Source: Lanius collurio (lineage: Eukaryota > Chordata > Aves > Passeriformes > Laniidae). Taken from it: a stretch of 64,000 nt of DNA. Made by a program: the position numbers and the translations under genes. The notes beneath the pieces are model-generated. The model had not been told where the DNA came from and did not search any database. It saw nothing but the letters and a program-made list of their open reading frames with translations. How positions within the stretch are numbered: the first letter of the stretch is position 1; each line of letters starts with the position of its first letter. The DNA lies in assembly GCA_020086605.1 (NCBI GenBank), contig JACBWW010000017.1, positions 9,860,424 to 9,924,423 on the forward strand, read 5' to 3'. Shown piece after piece: positions 1-13,735 of this stretch.

Positions 1-110
1 CTAGTCCAGTGAATGTGCGGGACGGTCCGCGGTGCCCCGGGGTGCGGGGAGCGCCGGCCCGGCCCGCGGCGGGGCTGAGCCCTACAACCGCCTGCGCCGG
101 CCTCCCGCAG
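1..110. promoter_or_regulatory. Downstream edge of a CpG island
   Basis: The first ~110 bases are far richer in G+C and in CpG than anything else in the window, with many CpG pairs, for example in the run around positions 50-75. The composition drops sharply to AT-rich intron after about position 120. CpG islands of this kind usually mark vertebrate promoters and first exons. With the next recognisable exon to the right being PARD3 residues 41-74 on the + strand, the simplest inference is that the PARD3 promoter and first coding exon lie just left of the window. I did not find the PARD3 N-terminus (start MKVTVCFGR) in this stretch, so it is not exon 1 coding sequence. It could also belong to a divergent neighbouring gene on the other strand. 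Confidence 0.6.
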
Positions 111-3100
111 CCCCATGTTGAAATTCCTGGCTGAGCGTGTGTGCAGGCAGTTGCAAACTTGGCTTTCCCTCCATAGGCAACTTGTTGGATTTTGGGGTTT
201 TTCCCTTCTTTTATTTAAAAAAAAAAAGATTATTTCTCTCTTTCCTATTCTCCTCCTTCCCCCCCCCCTTCCCTCCCCCACTTTCCCAACGTACTTTCTT
301 GTTGCTGCAAACTTCTTTTTAATCAACTGGTTGGTTGGGCAGTATGACTATCGTTGTCTGAGAACTTGAGCAGTGCCCTACCCCTTTCCTGTGCCTTATC
401 GATCCAAGAAGTTTGAGTGTGCTTCTCCCCCTTAGCACTTCTGAGGCATTTTATGCTTCTGAGCCTGGAAGTTTTGCTTTGGCAGATGCAGACTGCCAGG
501 CTGTCCTGAAATGTGCAGTGGAAGGAATATTGTGAAAGCTTCATCGATTGGTTTGAAGTGAATGATTCCCCAAAAAAATTTTAAAATCAGTTTTTTCATA
601 GAGAATTTCAGATGCTGGGAGGAGAAAGGTAACTGAGTTTCCCATCACCTCTCCACCTGATTCCTGAAGAACATGGTTTTGAAGAGGTCAAACATATTCT
701 GATTCTTGCTGAAAAAAGAGAAAAATGAGTCTGTAGGATATGGCTGTGGCTGCATACCAGCAGTCATTCATATACAGCAATTAATGCACATGACAGTCTA
801 CCTGCCTATAGGAGAGGGCTGGAAGTACCGCTCTGATTAAGGTAAAGCAGTGAACAATAAAGGGAGACTCTGTGGGGGATTGAGTGCCTCATTGGGCCGT
901 TCACATGAGAAGTGTTTGCAACATTTGTTCATCAGTGCTACAGCATTAATAAAAGTGATTATTTTGTTATGTTTTGTTCCAAAACTGTGTTCCATGTAAC
1001 TCCTGTGGCAGTGGACTGCATCCTGGCTTCCAGCTATTAAGTTGCATTAAGGGATGGCAGTTGAATTCTGCAGCATAATGTTAAAACCTGTGAGGGATTG
1101 AAGTGGTAAGCACAGGGGAAACATATTCCAGTCGCCAGGAAAGGTTACATCATTGCAAATTTCACTTCAGAAAAGAAGTGGCCCACCTGTGGAAGCACGG
1201 GGGGAAAAAAACAAGTAACTCTTCTTTGACTATGGCTGTGAGCTTATTAAAAAGCCAGTTTGCAGAGGGGCAGCCATACTTTGACTGGTCCCTGGTACTA
1301 AAAGCTCTGTATTCTGGGTTAAAATGGCACAATGGTTTTATTTATTAGTATTTATATGCTGGTTATGCTGTATGCCACTGGTATGGACTTGAGGTAGCTG
1401 CAATTACTGAGATTGTTTCTATTATATGGAAATTCTGTGGTTAAAAACAGTGGCAGTGTCCATGGGCTTTCTCTGAGTGTTTCATACGGTCACTGTCAAA
1501 CTTTACTTTTGACTTAAATTTGCTGAAGATTTTCTGTGGCGATGTTTAGGTAGTAAGGAACTGGATTTTACAGTAATTAAGTTTTGTAAGTAGGCGTATA
1601 GTGCTGTTTGCTGTGCTCACAGTAGAGTAACGTAGTAATTTTATGGTTTGGATGCCAGAATTCCACAGATGACTGTCTTTTTGTAGCAGTTAGGTGGCTC
1701 CTTTCTGTGCTAGTGTAGCAGATGAGCAAATCTCCACTTCATAAAGAGATAAGAAAGGGGATAAAGTAATTCCTAAACTGAAAGGATTAAAGTATATGTG
1801 CCCATATGAACTTACAGTCTGCCAGCAGGTATCAAGCTGACGCTGAAATCTACTTCACCACCACCGTGTGTTATGGAAGGAAGCATATCTGGTGGAAGAT
1901 TATTCAAAATATTTGAATGAAGTTTATGGTTTTCATACTTACAGGAAAACCAGCATTTCTCATCCTGCAAGAATGTGTGTCTACTGTATGCAGCAGTTCC
2001 TTCAGGAGAACTCCTCGAAGCCTCTGAGAACTGAGTTGTCAGCAGCCCTTCCCAGATTACCTCCCGCTTTGTCACGGTTTCCTGGCTGTGATTAGCCATA
2101 AGTGATCTGCATAGTGTGCTTTAGGATGTCCCTGTGCAGTCGTTGTGAGGCAGCCCAAACCCGTGATTGCAGAGTGGCAGGAGTGCATAACTTCAAAATT
2201 TGACCTCAGTGTTCTGGCTTGGTGTTGTTTAGGTTCAAGAGACATGTAGAGAATGGAAAAAATACTTATGGAGAATAATCCACATAATAGTATGGTTCTC
2301 CTTTCTGTAAGATTTTAGGAGTTCAAAACATACAGATGACATACAGATGACACAACTGCAGATAACTGCAGTTAGTTCTGGGTGCTATGTCTTTGATTAG
2401 GATTCATAAATATCCAAAAATTAATTATGGATTAATCCTGCTGTTAGTACTAAATCTTTGTGTGTGGAATTAGTTATTAATATGACAGGCTGTGTTTAAA
2501 GCCTGGTCTGTGTAGTGTGCATAAATTTTTCTGTACTTTTGCTTTTATACCAAGAAAAGCTTTGTGTCTGAAACATGATGCATTCTTTCTGCAGGTTGTG
2601 TTTACGGGAAATGAACCAGCAAATGATAAGAGACATTTGAAATGTCCACCTTGTTCAGGGCAAGTGGAGTCAGCAAAATCGATCACGTTTAATGAAACCC
2701 AGTTTTCATGGGGGCATGCTAATGGTGCACTTTTGTGTGGCTGGATGGACTGATGCAGCCTCTGGCACAATCTCTGCCTGAGTCTTAAAGGAGTACAGCT
2801 TGGGCAAGGGACAGCTAGCTTGAGGAATTTTTTTGTGCATTTTCCAAGCCCTGCAGGGGCTGTGCAGATTTGGAGCTGGTGTAGCTCTGCTTACAGCTTC
2901 CTAGCAATTAATTTAATGGTTAAAAACTTGCAAGAAGGTAAGAATGATTTAAGAGGGGAGGTCAGCCACACCTGCGTGGCTTAACATCGATGGCAGATGA
3001 TGGACTGCACCAAAAGGGAGAAAGCAAACAGGCAGTTGAGATGAAACATGCTTATCAAATATTGAACTAGTGTTAAAAGGTGGAAAATTATTATAAAAGT

Positions 3101-6100
3101 AATGTATTGAGCAACTATCGAAAGGAAGTAGTTGTGTATCTTGTAACTTTGGTTTGATCTAGATGTAGCCAGAGACGTTTCTGAATTTTTTGTTGACTTT
3201 TGACTGTCAGCATAATCTTTCATACTTTGTTTTTTTGGGGTGAGTATTGTAAGCATTTTACCTTTTATCTTCTTTTTCTTGGGAGTAAAAGTAGGGTGCA
3301 AAAGTAATGGATGGGTAGGTATAATTTTTTGCTTTTTAATTTTTAAAGTGATGTAAATGAGTGTGGTAAGCAAGAATATGAAATAGGAAATCATAGATTT
3401 TCTGGAGTGGTTCAATGTCATATTCAGTCCCTAGAGGGATTGTTTGGTCTCCATGATAGTTCAGTCTGATGCCCTGTGTATCATGAGCTTGTAGTGTTGT
3501 TCCTAGACCTTATAGATAACTCTCATTTTCTAGTTAAAATAAGTAATTTAACTCTTTTCCAGCTGAATCAAAAAGATTTTAATGGAAGTCTCAAGACACC
3601 TTTCCCCTCTCCTGCACCAAGTGCTGTAGGGAGATGAAGCTTTGTGGGGGTTTTGATGTTGCATGGAACAATACTTCAATTGTTAATTTGAAAACTGCAA
3701 TGCACTAATATTTGTGAAAAGAAATTGTAATTTGCTCTTTGATAGTGTTGGAGGCTGTTGCTGATAAGAGACCAGAACTCCAGGAAAGTTGGCAGTGTAA
3801 GCAAAGGTAACAGGTGTCAGATGACCATATTCTCATTTAATTTGTACATCGGGGGCTTAGGCCACCCAGAGCTTGAAGCTCCATCTCTTTGGTAGGTCTG
3901 ATATTCATCAGCAGGGAATTGTGAGGGGGGAAGGTTGTAGTGAGTGCATGTGTGTGTGAAGCTTGCTTTTTTTTCTGTTTTTGATTTTATTGCCCCCAGT
4001 ACCAGCTAAAAGGGATTATTTGCTTAAAAGTTGGTTCTCAGACAGCCGTTCTCTGCCAGGTACACAACGGCAGCTTTGATGCAAGTTATGTTCTGCAGAG
4101 CAAACAGTTGCACAGTTACTCATGACTGTGTCACTGGGGCATCATTTGTAGAGCCTACTACATGGGTGAGTTGGTATGAAAAACTGCTGATTTTACTTAG
4201 ACTTTGTATTGTTCTTGGTACATTCCTCGAGCCTGACCACTACATTTTTGCTACAGGCTTAAACAGATCTGCCAGAATGCCCATTCCGAGACCCCTTTGG
4301 CAATGCTCAAGGGCAGTAGTGACTAAATTTAGCATAAGAAAGATTTTAGTTTGCTTTTGTGTGTGGTTTTTTTTGTTGTTTGTTGGGGTTTATTTTAGTT
4401 TTGTTTTTTTTTTTAGTTTTGTATTTCATTTTGATATATGTGCAAATCTCAAGCCTTTTTTAAGTAGAAAGAAATCTTACAGGTTATTTTCAGAATGCAC
4501 AGGAATCCTCTCAAGCCCAAAAAGGAAACAAAATGCCAAAAAAGTCCCTGTCACCCCTGCTGCTCGGTTGGCTGTCAGTTTAGTTCCAGCTGACATCCCC
4601 AGGATGATGTTTCTGGGCTCTGCATTCAGTGTTGGCTGGGTAGTATTTCAGTGATTTACCTGAGGTCAGCCAGGATTCCGTGGGGCTCCTGGCAGTTTTC
4701 TCAAGCTGCCTCTTGACCTCCTTGCTGATGCTGGGCTCCCAACGGTGGCAGTGAAACCCAGCTGATGGGTAATGTCATTCTGCTGAGGCTTGGTGAACAG
4801 CAGTGGAGAGATGCCAATTTAAGGAAGATCAGTGCTGAAATGGGTCATGATTGCTTCATGTTTAGAAAGTTGCTGTGTGATTCTACAGGTTTAGTGTTGG
4901 AAGTGCAAGGTTATAGTGATAAATTCCCTCTGCTCATTATGGAAAACTTTCTTTTACCCTGTTTTCTCCAACTCTGTGTTTTCAGCCAAATCAATGTTTT
5001 CCTGTCATTGTCTCATCTGTAAATACAGGTGACTATCTCACATTGCAGGAGAAGTTGCAGGGTGATGGTAGAAATGAACTTTTGGAGTGAGTGTGGCGTG
5101 GTGGTGGCTATGGATGTCCCCTGCACAGGGACTTTGTTTTAGGGCAGTGCTGTGCCCAAGGGCCCTGTGGCTTGCAAGGCAGGGAGCTGCAGGAGCCCTG
5201 CCGTGTCCTCTCTGCCAGCTCTTGCCTGTGTTCAGCCGTCTGTGAAACGAGAGAGGAGGCTTGTCTTAGGAAGGCCTGAGAGCCATGCTGGGGCTGTGGT
5301 TCACCCCTGTGACTTGAGCTAGCAGGCACCCGGGATTATTCAAAGCTAGTAAAGAAGACTATATTCTGTAGTGCTTGCAAAGAGGGGCTTGAGAAGTGGA
5401 TGGCATGTAAGCCCTTCAGCTTTGAGGGTGCTTTCGGTAGAGGATGTGTGTGGTGCTGCTGAGGCTCGCTGTGAGCAGCACCTATCTCTGGATGGGAGCA
5501 TCATGGCTTTCAGTTTGGCGTTATGTGGTTTCTCAGTGTTTCACTTCTACTTAGCAGTGATCAAAGTGAAGTGTGTGTTTGTGGAAGAGTGGCTTGAGAG
5601 TGATTTCCCTTTGAGCAAAGCACCATTCAGCTGCTGAGCAATCCCTGTAGCTCTGAGGGGGAGGACTGTGGAGGAGTGTGTGAAAGCGCTCAGCGCATTT
5701 GGGGAATAGTTCCTGGAGGCAATCTGGGGTTTAGGGAGTTGCCAGCCTTTCTTCTCCTGGGCAATAGCCTTCCTCCAGTGGAAAGCCATCTGATTCTCAT
5801 AGCTTTTTACACTTTGACTTCAGTTATAACAGTCACAGATGTTTTAGTTCTATTACAAAAACACCGCTGGAAGTAACAAATTCTCAGTTGTACCAGACTA
5901 TGACATATTTTGGTAGTGGCACATTTAATCTGGTAAAATAAGATGGAGTAATTGGGGGAGAAATGCTGGTGATCTTAGTTATACAGAATACAGTTCATGT
6001 AGCTTTAAAACAATTTCCTGGTTCTTCACAGGAAAACAAACCTTTTCATCCAAATATAAATTGAATGGATAAAACATGCAACAGTGCTGAACCAGAGCTT

Positions 6101-9100
6101 ATGTATATTGAAAATAAAGTGGAATTCTTCTAACATCAATCCAGAATATAGCACAGATGTTCTCACTCAGAAATATTTTCTGAGCAGTAAGAAAATAAAA
6201 AGTGAAGCAAAAAGTATTAAAAAATTCTGCAAGATACTTTAGGGCATCTGTGCTTTATTTTTTTACCCTCCTTTTTAATATGCGTTATATATTTTCTTTG
6301 TTTCTTTGAGGTCATTTTGATGTGATGCTCAGCAAGTGTGGTACTGGGAAATGGATAAAAAAACACCAAAAACCAAACTGCCTTTGAGCTAAGTTACATA
6401 ATCCAATGGGGCTGTTTAAAAAAAAGCTGAGAAAGTAGAAAAGAAAACAGCAGAGCAATCATAACATTTGTCAAAATGACTAATATTACTAGTGAAAAAG
6501 AAATGAGTCAAATTTTAAATTGGGGAAAAAATTTTAAATTAACAGCAAATATTAAGGGCTTTTTGTTTTTGAGATAATCACATTAGTTTTACTCATTTCA
6601 ATACCTCAGCAATGTCAGATTTTTTTTCCTATGGGTATCCTTAGTTGTTTTCTCAGATTGGACCTAGGTATTTGTTATATTGGAAATAATTTTAATAAAT
6701 AGTTTGTTGCAGTATTTGCTTTTTTTTTTATTTATTTTATTTTTTTTTTTAATCAGCTAGTGGGTACTTGATGGTAGCTTATTTTCTACTTCAGTTCCTT
6801 GTGGCAAAGTGATGCACATTAATTACCTATTTAGCACCAAACAGAAGGACAAATGCATTCTGACTTTCCTAGTAGAGCTGTTGGACTGGATCCTGTGCCC
6901 TACATCTCAGGGCTGGGGTCTCTTGTGGGAGAAGAGGAATGAAGACCAAAAAAGTTTCTGTACAAGGAGATGATCCTTGCTGCCCAGGAGCAGGAATGAG
7001 CATCCCCTGGAGCTGGGCCCTGGGATGCTGCTGGGTTCCTGCCACAGACCATGCTCTGGTGCTGCAGAAGTTGGCTGGTGTTGCCTGCTGGATCGTTGTG
7101 CCTCCAGCTTGTCAAGACTTCTGTGGTGGCAGAAACAGGCCTGGCAGAAGGGAAGTGACTGTGGGGAGAAGGATGGTCTTCTGTAGAGGTGGAAAAAAAA
7201 GGATGGGATGTCCTTGGAGTTTGGGTGGAAGGAAATGCTTATGAGGTAATGATAGATAGGTATGACTCCTGGTGGCTTTTTTATTCACGAATGGGAAATG
7301 GGAGTTTCCATGGAAGCAAGACACTAATGCAGTACATTAAATACAGACAAACAGAAAGTGCCGAAGATGGGCAGAAATGGGTTAACTTGGTGCCCTGGAG
7401 GCAAGTGGTCCATTTAGCAAGAGGATGAAAAAATGGCCTCAGCAGCGCAACAGTTGTCACCCAAAGGCTTTTGTTTTAAAATAAACCTGTGGAATTTATT
7501 ATAGGAAGGTTTTATTTTTGGGTAATAAGCTTAATCAAAGTAGTGTATCCCTAATTTGATAAAGAAAATAGACATTGTTTTGGAAAAGCAATGTCCCATT
7601 TTTGGCCATACTTTACTCATTCTCACATGCTCAGCCTGCTGCTGAGGCAGTGAAATGATGAATTTGTTGTAGGAGGAGCAAGCTGGTATATCATTAGCAG
7701 TTTTCTTTTTAAGTGGCAACATTTATAGGATTTTTTTTCCGGGTGTGCATGTCTTTACAGACTCAGAATAGCAATTTAAAATGTTGCTGGTGTTGATGTT
7801 GTATTACTAGGGAAAAAAAAAAAGAGCTATGTGGGTATAAAATATTTAAAATGGAGATGGAGCTTCTGGGAGTGCCTGTATGTTTGTGTGTGCACCCACT
7901 TAGGTGTTTTCATTTGTTTGAAGAAACGTAGCCACACTTACTAAATGGAAAAGTAGTTTCACCTTAGCCCATCGTTTTTGCATGTGCTTTCAAAGTTGTT
8001 GAGTTACTCTATCTTCCCCCTAGGCAAAGGCTACATAATTTTTTTTCCTCCTCTGTTAAATGTCAGAAGCAATATCTTACTCGTGAGAACCTTGCAGTGA
8101 TACACTTCTTTGCACATGTAATGAAAAGAACAACTTTGTTCCAAGTTCTTCAAGTCCTGAACAGGAAGGAGCTGAATTCAACAAATATTGGAAAAATTAC
8201 TTCTAGGGATGCTGGAGTGGCTCTGGGACCACACAGCTGAAAGTTTGGTTGCTTTAACAACTGAAATGACAGTTGAAAAACCCCAATAAATTGGAAGCTT
8301 TGGAACCTTATGCTTCTATAATAAGCTGCTAAGTGAAATAACAAAGCTTGATTCAATTTGACTTCCCCAAGAACCTGTTGGACCAAATGTTATTTGTGTT
8401 GTTTTAAGTGTGCATTTGTTTGTGCTGTCAGTTTCTCTCTCTGCCTTTCTGTAGAGACCCTGTGCCTGCAACTGTGAGCACCAGGAAAGCAGCCAGCTAC
8501 CAGGTACCAAAATAAGAAGAATTTAGGCAGCAGGGCTGTGGTGGCCAGGCTGTGGTGGCCATCCATTCCTGGTGAATGTGCTCTGGCCTCAGCACTGTGT
8601 GCAGCCTGAGGAGGGATTTTACTCACCTTGAAATTGTCTCTGGCAGTAGCAGGTTGTTGGAAGACTACTATCCTGAAGTGTTAGGCTTTGCTAAAAGTTA
8701 AAAAGTATTGTGCAATTAAAATAATTTGGAGAGTATTGTAATAGTAAGAGAGTAGTCATCTCTATACACTTCACTTATTCTGGGTGTTTCTGGTTTTTAT
8801 TACAGACGTGAGTGCTGGGTAAGAGAAGTAATGTTTTGGAGGCAGATGAGGGGAAGTAGCCCAACAATGGCTGTGTCTTTCCTAGAGTGGGGAAGCCAGC
8901 TTTGCAGGGCTGCTGCGAGGTGTAAGAGTGAGGGGGGTCGGTGGGGGAGCAGCAGCTCAGGTTTGGATCAAGGTGAGAGGGTGTGCCCTGGGTCAATCGT
9001 TTAAATGCTGACAAAGCTGCTGCTTCTCTTGTGGCACTGTTGGAACCTGGGGATGGGGGAAGGGAAAAGACCCAGCACAAAAGAGTCCTCCACCCTCACT

Positions 9101-10570
9101 CAGACTGAGTCCTGTCTTCTGGGCATGGTGCAAGTTCAGAGCATTGTTGCCAAATCCTGTATTGAACACTTTTATGTCATTAAGAATACTAATTTGAGAA
9201 GATAGGTTTGATGGTTTTTGCTCTCGCTGAGTTTTTTTTAACAGCAGCTTCAATTGCTCTTTCTAGTTTTTCTTTTAATGAAAGACAGCACAAATAAATG
9301 CAGTCTGTAATAATTCTGGAAAATTTGAAGTCTGAACTAATAAACATCAAGAAAAAGTGGACTGGCTGAAATAAAATAGAGCTTTTAAGTCCAGAATACT
9401 GTGTTAGCATAGGCTCTCTTTGTAAAAAGGCCAATGAATGTGATTTTAAATGACTGTAACTGTATGCAAAATATTTGTAAGTTTAAGAGCTTCCATTTGA
9501 AGAGAAAACCTTCTGGACTTACCTAACCTGGTCTTAAAAGAAAATGTTATGCTGTGTATGTAAAACAGCATATTTAACTTGTGGTTGTGTTAGGCAATGG
9601 AGTAGTCTCCTCACCCTGTACCCAGTGATCACTCAGGAACACAATGCTGTGGTAAACTAAACCCAGATGTTAATCTATGTAAAATGTTACTGTAATCAGT
9701 GTCTTATAAATCTCTCCTTTATTAGTATAGCTGTTTGAAGTAAGTTCCTGATGACCCTTTTGTTGCTTTGGCGTTTCCATAAAATAGCCATTGTTAGCTT
9801 GAAGCCCATGCTGAATTGGAAGCCCCAGGTAATGAATATCCTGTATTGTATTTTTTGGTGTTTATGGAATATTTAGCTGAAAAGGCTCCTGGTCCTCACC
9901 CTGTCTCTGTGGAAGTAAGAAGTTTCTTTTGCTGGTGAAATTCCCTAGCTGAGGAATGAAAGCAGCAGCAAAGAAGAGCTAGCTTGCATGAAAAGCCAAT
10001 TTGTGCTGAGTTAAATATTCTTTTGATATTTGAATATGAGGTAATTAGCTTGAATGTACTACTGTTTACCTTTTAGCATCTGGAAAAGTCTAAACAATCT
10101 GCTGAAGGGAAATATATCCTAAATCTACTTCCAAAATATTTTTTTACAATCATGTATTTCAGACTTGACTAAATCTGCTTTTTTGCAGTTGTATTTTCCA
10201 GTGGCTAGTGACCTGTGGGAGAAGTGCTGAGCTAAATGGTTGAGGAAAGGTTTGGACAATGCCCTAGTGGGCTGTTCAGGATGATCAGATAGAACCATAT
10301 AATTGTCTGCTTTCTAAAAATGCTGTCAAGGTGGACCTGTAAATGCTTATGCATGCTACTGTCTCCAATGAAAAAAAGTCTCATTATTTACCATAGCCAT
10401 CCACTGTACTTGAGTCTAGTTTGTATGAAATGGTCTATTTTATTCTAAATTACCTCCAGTTCAGCATTTGCTTTGTCTCATATCAGAACAAAATAAGAAG
10501 GCGGCTTTTAAAATTTGCTTTGTGTGCTGTAAATCAAAATAGCTAATTTTGTAAAATGTATGTCTTGTTT
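111..10570. other. Intronic stretch, no gene seen
   Basis: AT-rich, repeat-poor intron. It holds a T/A-rich tract at about 6719-6750, a perfect 11-bp tandem duplication at 2330-2351, a perfect 14-bp tandem duplication at 8534-8561 and a weak MIR-like remnant at 5001-5065. The longest open frame (4031-4654, 207 codons) runs through T-rich low-complexity DNA and has no recognisable domain. I see no splice-flanked coding segment. Confidence 0.6.
5001..5065 (+). repeat. Possible MIR-like SINE remnant
   Basis: The words around TCTCATCTGTAAATACAGG, followed by a CTATCTCAC segment and a TTGCAGG-type segment, resemble the central and right part of MIR (the usual 'CCTCATCTGTAAAATGG... CTACCTCA... GGGTTGTTG' pattern). 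MIR and related CORE-SINEs are ancient amniote repeats and survive in bird genomes as heavily decayed fragments. The match is from memory of the consensus, is short, and could be chance. Confidence 0.33.
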
Positions 10571-10740
10571 TCACAGAATCATAGAGTGGTTTGGGTTGGA
10601 AGGGACCTTGGAGATCACCTGCTTTTAATCCCCTTGCCGTGGGCAAGGACACCTTCCATTAGACCAGGTTACTCAAAGCCTGATCCAACCTGGCCTTGAA
10701 TAATTCCAGGGGTGGGACACCCACAGCTTCTCTGGGCAGC
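10571..10740 (-). mobile_element. CR1 LINE, 5'-truncated fragment, antisense
   Basis: The stretch starts with TCACAGAATCATAGAG, continues with GGTTTGGGTTGGAAGGGACC, and contains the characteristic 'GACACCTTCCATTAGACCAGG' and 'CCAACCTGGCCTTGAA' words. This is the reverse complement of the 3' end of the avian CR1 non-LTR retrotransposon, so the element reads leftward with its 3' terminus at about 10571. It is truncated at 10740, just after the 'TTCTCTGGGCAGC' word, leaving only ~170 bp of a several-kilobase element. That is typical of CR1, which inserts with severe 5' truncation. No target-site duplication is evident. There is no coding potential. Confidence 0.93.
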
Positions 10741-13149
10741 AGAGAAGTTGCAGATTTTACGGGTTTTACAGATGGTCTGTGTTACTCTTTCTAAGACCAT
10801 GTATTATGTCTGTGATTAGACAGTGTGTAAAGACTGCTTTAACTCTAGCAGCCTTCACAAGTTGGTTCTGATTCAATGAGCCAGTGTTTTGTTGCTTTCT
10901 GAAAGACTTTGTTTCCAAAGGTTTGTGGATGCCAGAGACATGGTGAATAGAGAGAATTAAGACACAATGACCCTACATTTTTTTCTTGATCACTTGAGGG
11001 GATTAAAGTTGTGTGTGATACTGAAATAAAAAATAACAGTCTTTCTGTAATTAATTAGGGTTCTAGAAACATACAGAATTTTTCCTGTAATTTTTTTCCA
11101 AAAGTACACAGTTCTTTCTGAACTTAAACTTGAAGTGTAATAATTCACTTTATGTTTTGTGTTACTCCTCAGTGTAAGCTAGAAGCTGAGATAGGAAGCA
11201 GAGATCTGAGCTCAGTTTATAATCAACAGCCCTTGGCAGCCTGCCTTTTACCTGATGAGCTGCTTGGGAAGCCAGCCTTTGGGGAGGACCACATGGCTTT
11301 GGATTTGTACGCTGTGCCTAGATGCAATAGATAAGTGTTGGTTCTCTGCAATTGCAAAGTATGCATTTCTCGGCATGAACAGCAAGTCACAGACAGCCTG
11401 GTGCTGCTCACTTGCTTTGCTGGCAGGGAGGGGCTGTAAAATCAAACACTGAGCTCAAAGATGCCAAGGTCTATCTGTTTTAACTTTGTGGCTTTCCTCT
11501 CCATCTCACTAAATAAGTAGGACTACAAATGCAGCATGATATGTAAAAGCAAAGCTGTGGAGTCCTCCCCCCCACTGCTTGCATCTTTATATATAGTTCA
11601 TTCTGCAGATCAGACTGTCACACCTGCTACCAGCCTCCTTCAGAGAGCAGATTGCAGCCTTGCAATTTAAGTGTTCCTAACATATGTTGGTGATACACCA
11701 GCAGCAGGACAAGGCTTTTAGCTTTGATAGGCTCTGCTGACTTGGGAATGTTGTTAAATGGACAAGAAAGAAACAAAATAACAGAGTAATTTTGGAAAGA
11801 AAAAAAAAAAAAAAGTAGAGTAAATGTGCAGAAGGCTGAAGTGAATTAATAAAATTTGCCACTTCTTTTTTTAAAGCATGGATTTTAATACATATTTTGA
11901 TTGGTACAGAACTCCACTAATAAAGCTTCCCCTTTGTACCATGACTTACACTGTTGCCCTGGTCATTGCCATGGTGTTGAATTTCCACGTCTGTATCCAA
12001 ACTCACTGGTGCTGGGTTGCACTTGCTGTGTCCCATTGCAGGCACCACCTCTGTTACTGCAAGGCAAACAGAGGCTCTGATGCTCTACGTGGCTGGGCTG
12101 CCATGGTATAGTCCTTGCTAGTAGATGAATAGTTTTTATAACTTGCTTTCATTATAGAATGAACTATTCAAATTGCCTTAATTTTTAACATGGAGGTAAG
12201 ACAGGTTGTGCATACAGGTTGTTCAAGTTGTTAGAAAACACCAAACATTTTGGGTCCTTAAACAGTTAAAAGATCACTAACTCAGCTCTAATTCAGAAGT
12301 TCAGAGTGTCTTCAGAGAAGTTTAATGTGGCTTCAGTAACATATTGTAAAAAATGAGAGGAACTTATTTTTTAAAACTAATGCTTACTCCATTTTAGCAA
12401 GTTTCCTATTGCACAGGAGCCTGGGTTATAGAAAGAGGTATATGTAGAAGTGATAAGGAGATACTCAGAATGCTGTGGTTCAGAGTTAAGAAACAGTTAC
12501 AGTATCTTTTGGTTCCTTTCAGAAGCATTGACTGAATCCTGTGGTGTAGATACAGGAAATATCTGGTTAGTTTTGCTTCCCTGCTGCTGTGATTTGAGAA
12601 GGAAAATGTATGTATCAATGCCTTGCTTCTTCAGGTGTGAAAGAGGGGCGCAGAGTAAGAATGGGCTCCTTTTTATCACCACTTCCTGACACAAGCCTGC
12701 AGTAACTGGGAAGCTGGGTAGCTTTATTCCAAACACAGGTGATGGAGTATGGGACTGCTCACCTGGGAGCAGCATTGTGTATTCCCGTGGCTCATTCTCT
12801 GCAAGAACCTCATTAACTGCATTTCACAACAGCACAATGTTAATTGCAGCAAGTGAGTACTGGCATAAAGTCCTTCTGTGGTTTTTCTCTGCATCTTTCT
12901 TTGACCTCAGGAAAGAGAAAAGTACTTTGCTGTACTGGTTGCCTGTGCTGTGCAGCAAAGCTGTGGTGGTGCACTCATCAGTTGTAACAGCATGCAACAC
13001 CCAAACTACTTGCAAGGAGATGGTTCTTCAGCACCTACTCCTCCTAACAGGGCAATTTCCTTCTTTCCTGCACCACCTTCACTCTTCAAAAACAAAATCT
13101 GCAGACAAATGTCATAGCCTGAGATGGGCAAGTATGGATTTATCCCCAC

Positions 13150-13260
13150 AGGGTCACAGAGAAAGGAGGCACAGGAGGTCACTGGTTGATCCAGGACCAC
13201 ACAAGCAGTTCAGAACCAAACTGGAAATAAAGTGCTGACCTGCCGACTCCTTAATTGCAG
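13150..13260 (-). repeat. Possible MIR/CORE-SINE remnant, antisense
   Basis: The segment containing GGACCACACAAGCAGTTCAG, then CAAACTGGAA and later CTGCCGACTCC, resembles the reverse complement of the MIR promoter half ('GGTCACACAGCTAGTAAGTGGCAGAGCC...GACTCC'). The similarity is patchy with several substitutions, as expected for an element older than the bird radiation. A profile search against MIR and other amniote CORE-SINEs would settle it. Confidence 0.35.
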
Positions 13261-13735
13261 GACTGTCTTTCCCCTCTAGTAAGGATGTGGTAAAATATTG
13301 CTGTATTTAGTCCTTCTCATCTCCTCTAGCTCAGCCACTATATGAAAAGACACACCAGGCTTTGCTAAGCTGAAAAGGGAGTAGCTTGTGCCAATTGGCT
13401 GTTGAAAAGAAAGTCTCTTCATTTTAGAGAAGTTTGGAATCTATCATGTTAAACTGCTTAATAATGTCTGTTCTTAAGTAATTTTTTTTTCAACTTTGGT
13501 TGAAACTTTCATATAGTATCTGTCCTTGGCAGTGTAGGATGTTGATTCCAGTATTGTTTAAATGTTTATAACTTAGAATGAAAGTAAAGGAAATGCTTTT
13601 GTTTTGACTTCAGTATAGTTATTAAAAAGGGATTTATGAGTAGTGATTTTTTTTTAAGTGGCACACTGAAGCCAGAGGAGGTCTGTCAGTGATGTATTTG
13701 GTTTAAATATGAGAAAATTAGAGAAGGGATTATAT

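Noticed and set aside
115..369. Open frame next to the CpG island, preceded by CCTCCCGCAG, as a possible first exon
   Set aside because: The translation has no similarity to the PARD3 N-terminus or to any family I recognise, and most of it comes from T- and C-rich low-complexity DNA.
2981..3421. 146-codon minus-strand frame
   Set aside because: Lys/Ile/Leu-rich translation of AT-rich DNA with no domain and no splice context.
3391..3450. AAATCATAGATTTTCTGGAG as a possible antisense CR1 end
   Set aside because: Only the first few bases resemble CR1 and the expected GGTTGGAAGGGACC word is missing.
4031..4654. Longest open frame in the window (207 codons)
   Set aside because: No domain, no splice-site framing, and its middle is a run of Phe/Val codons from poly-T tracts. 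Consistent with chance.
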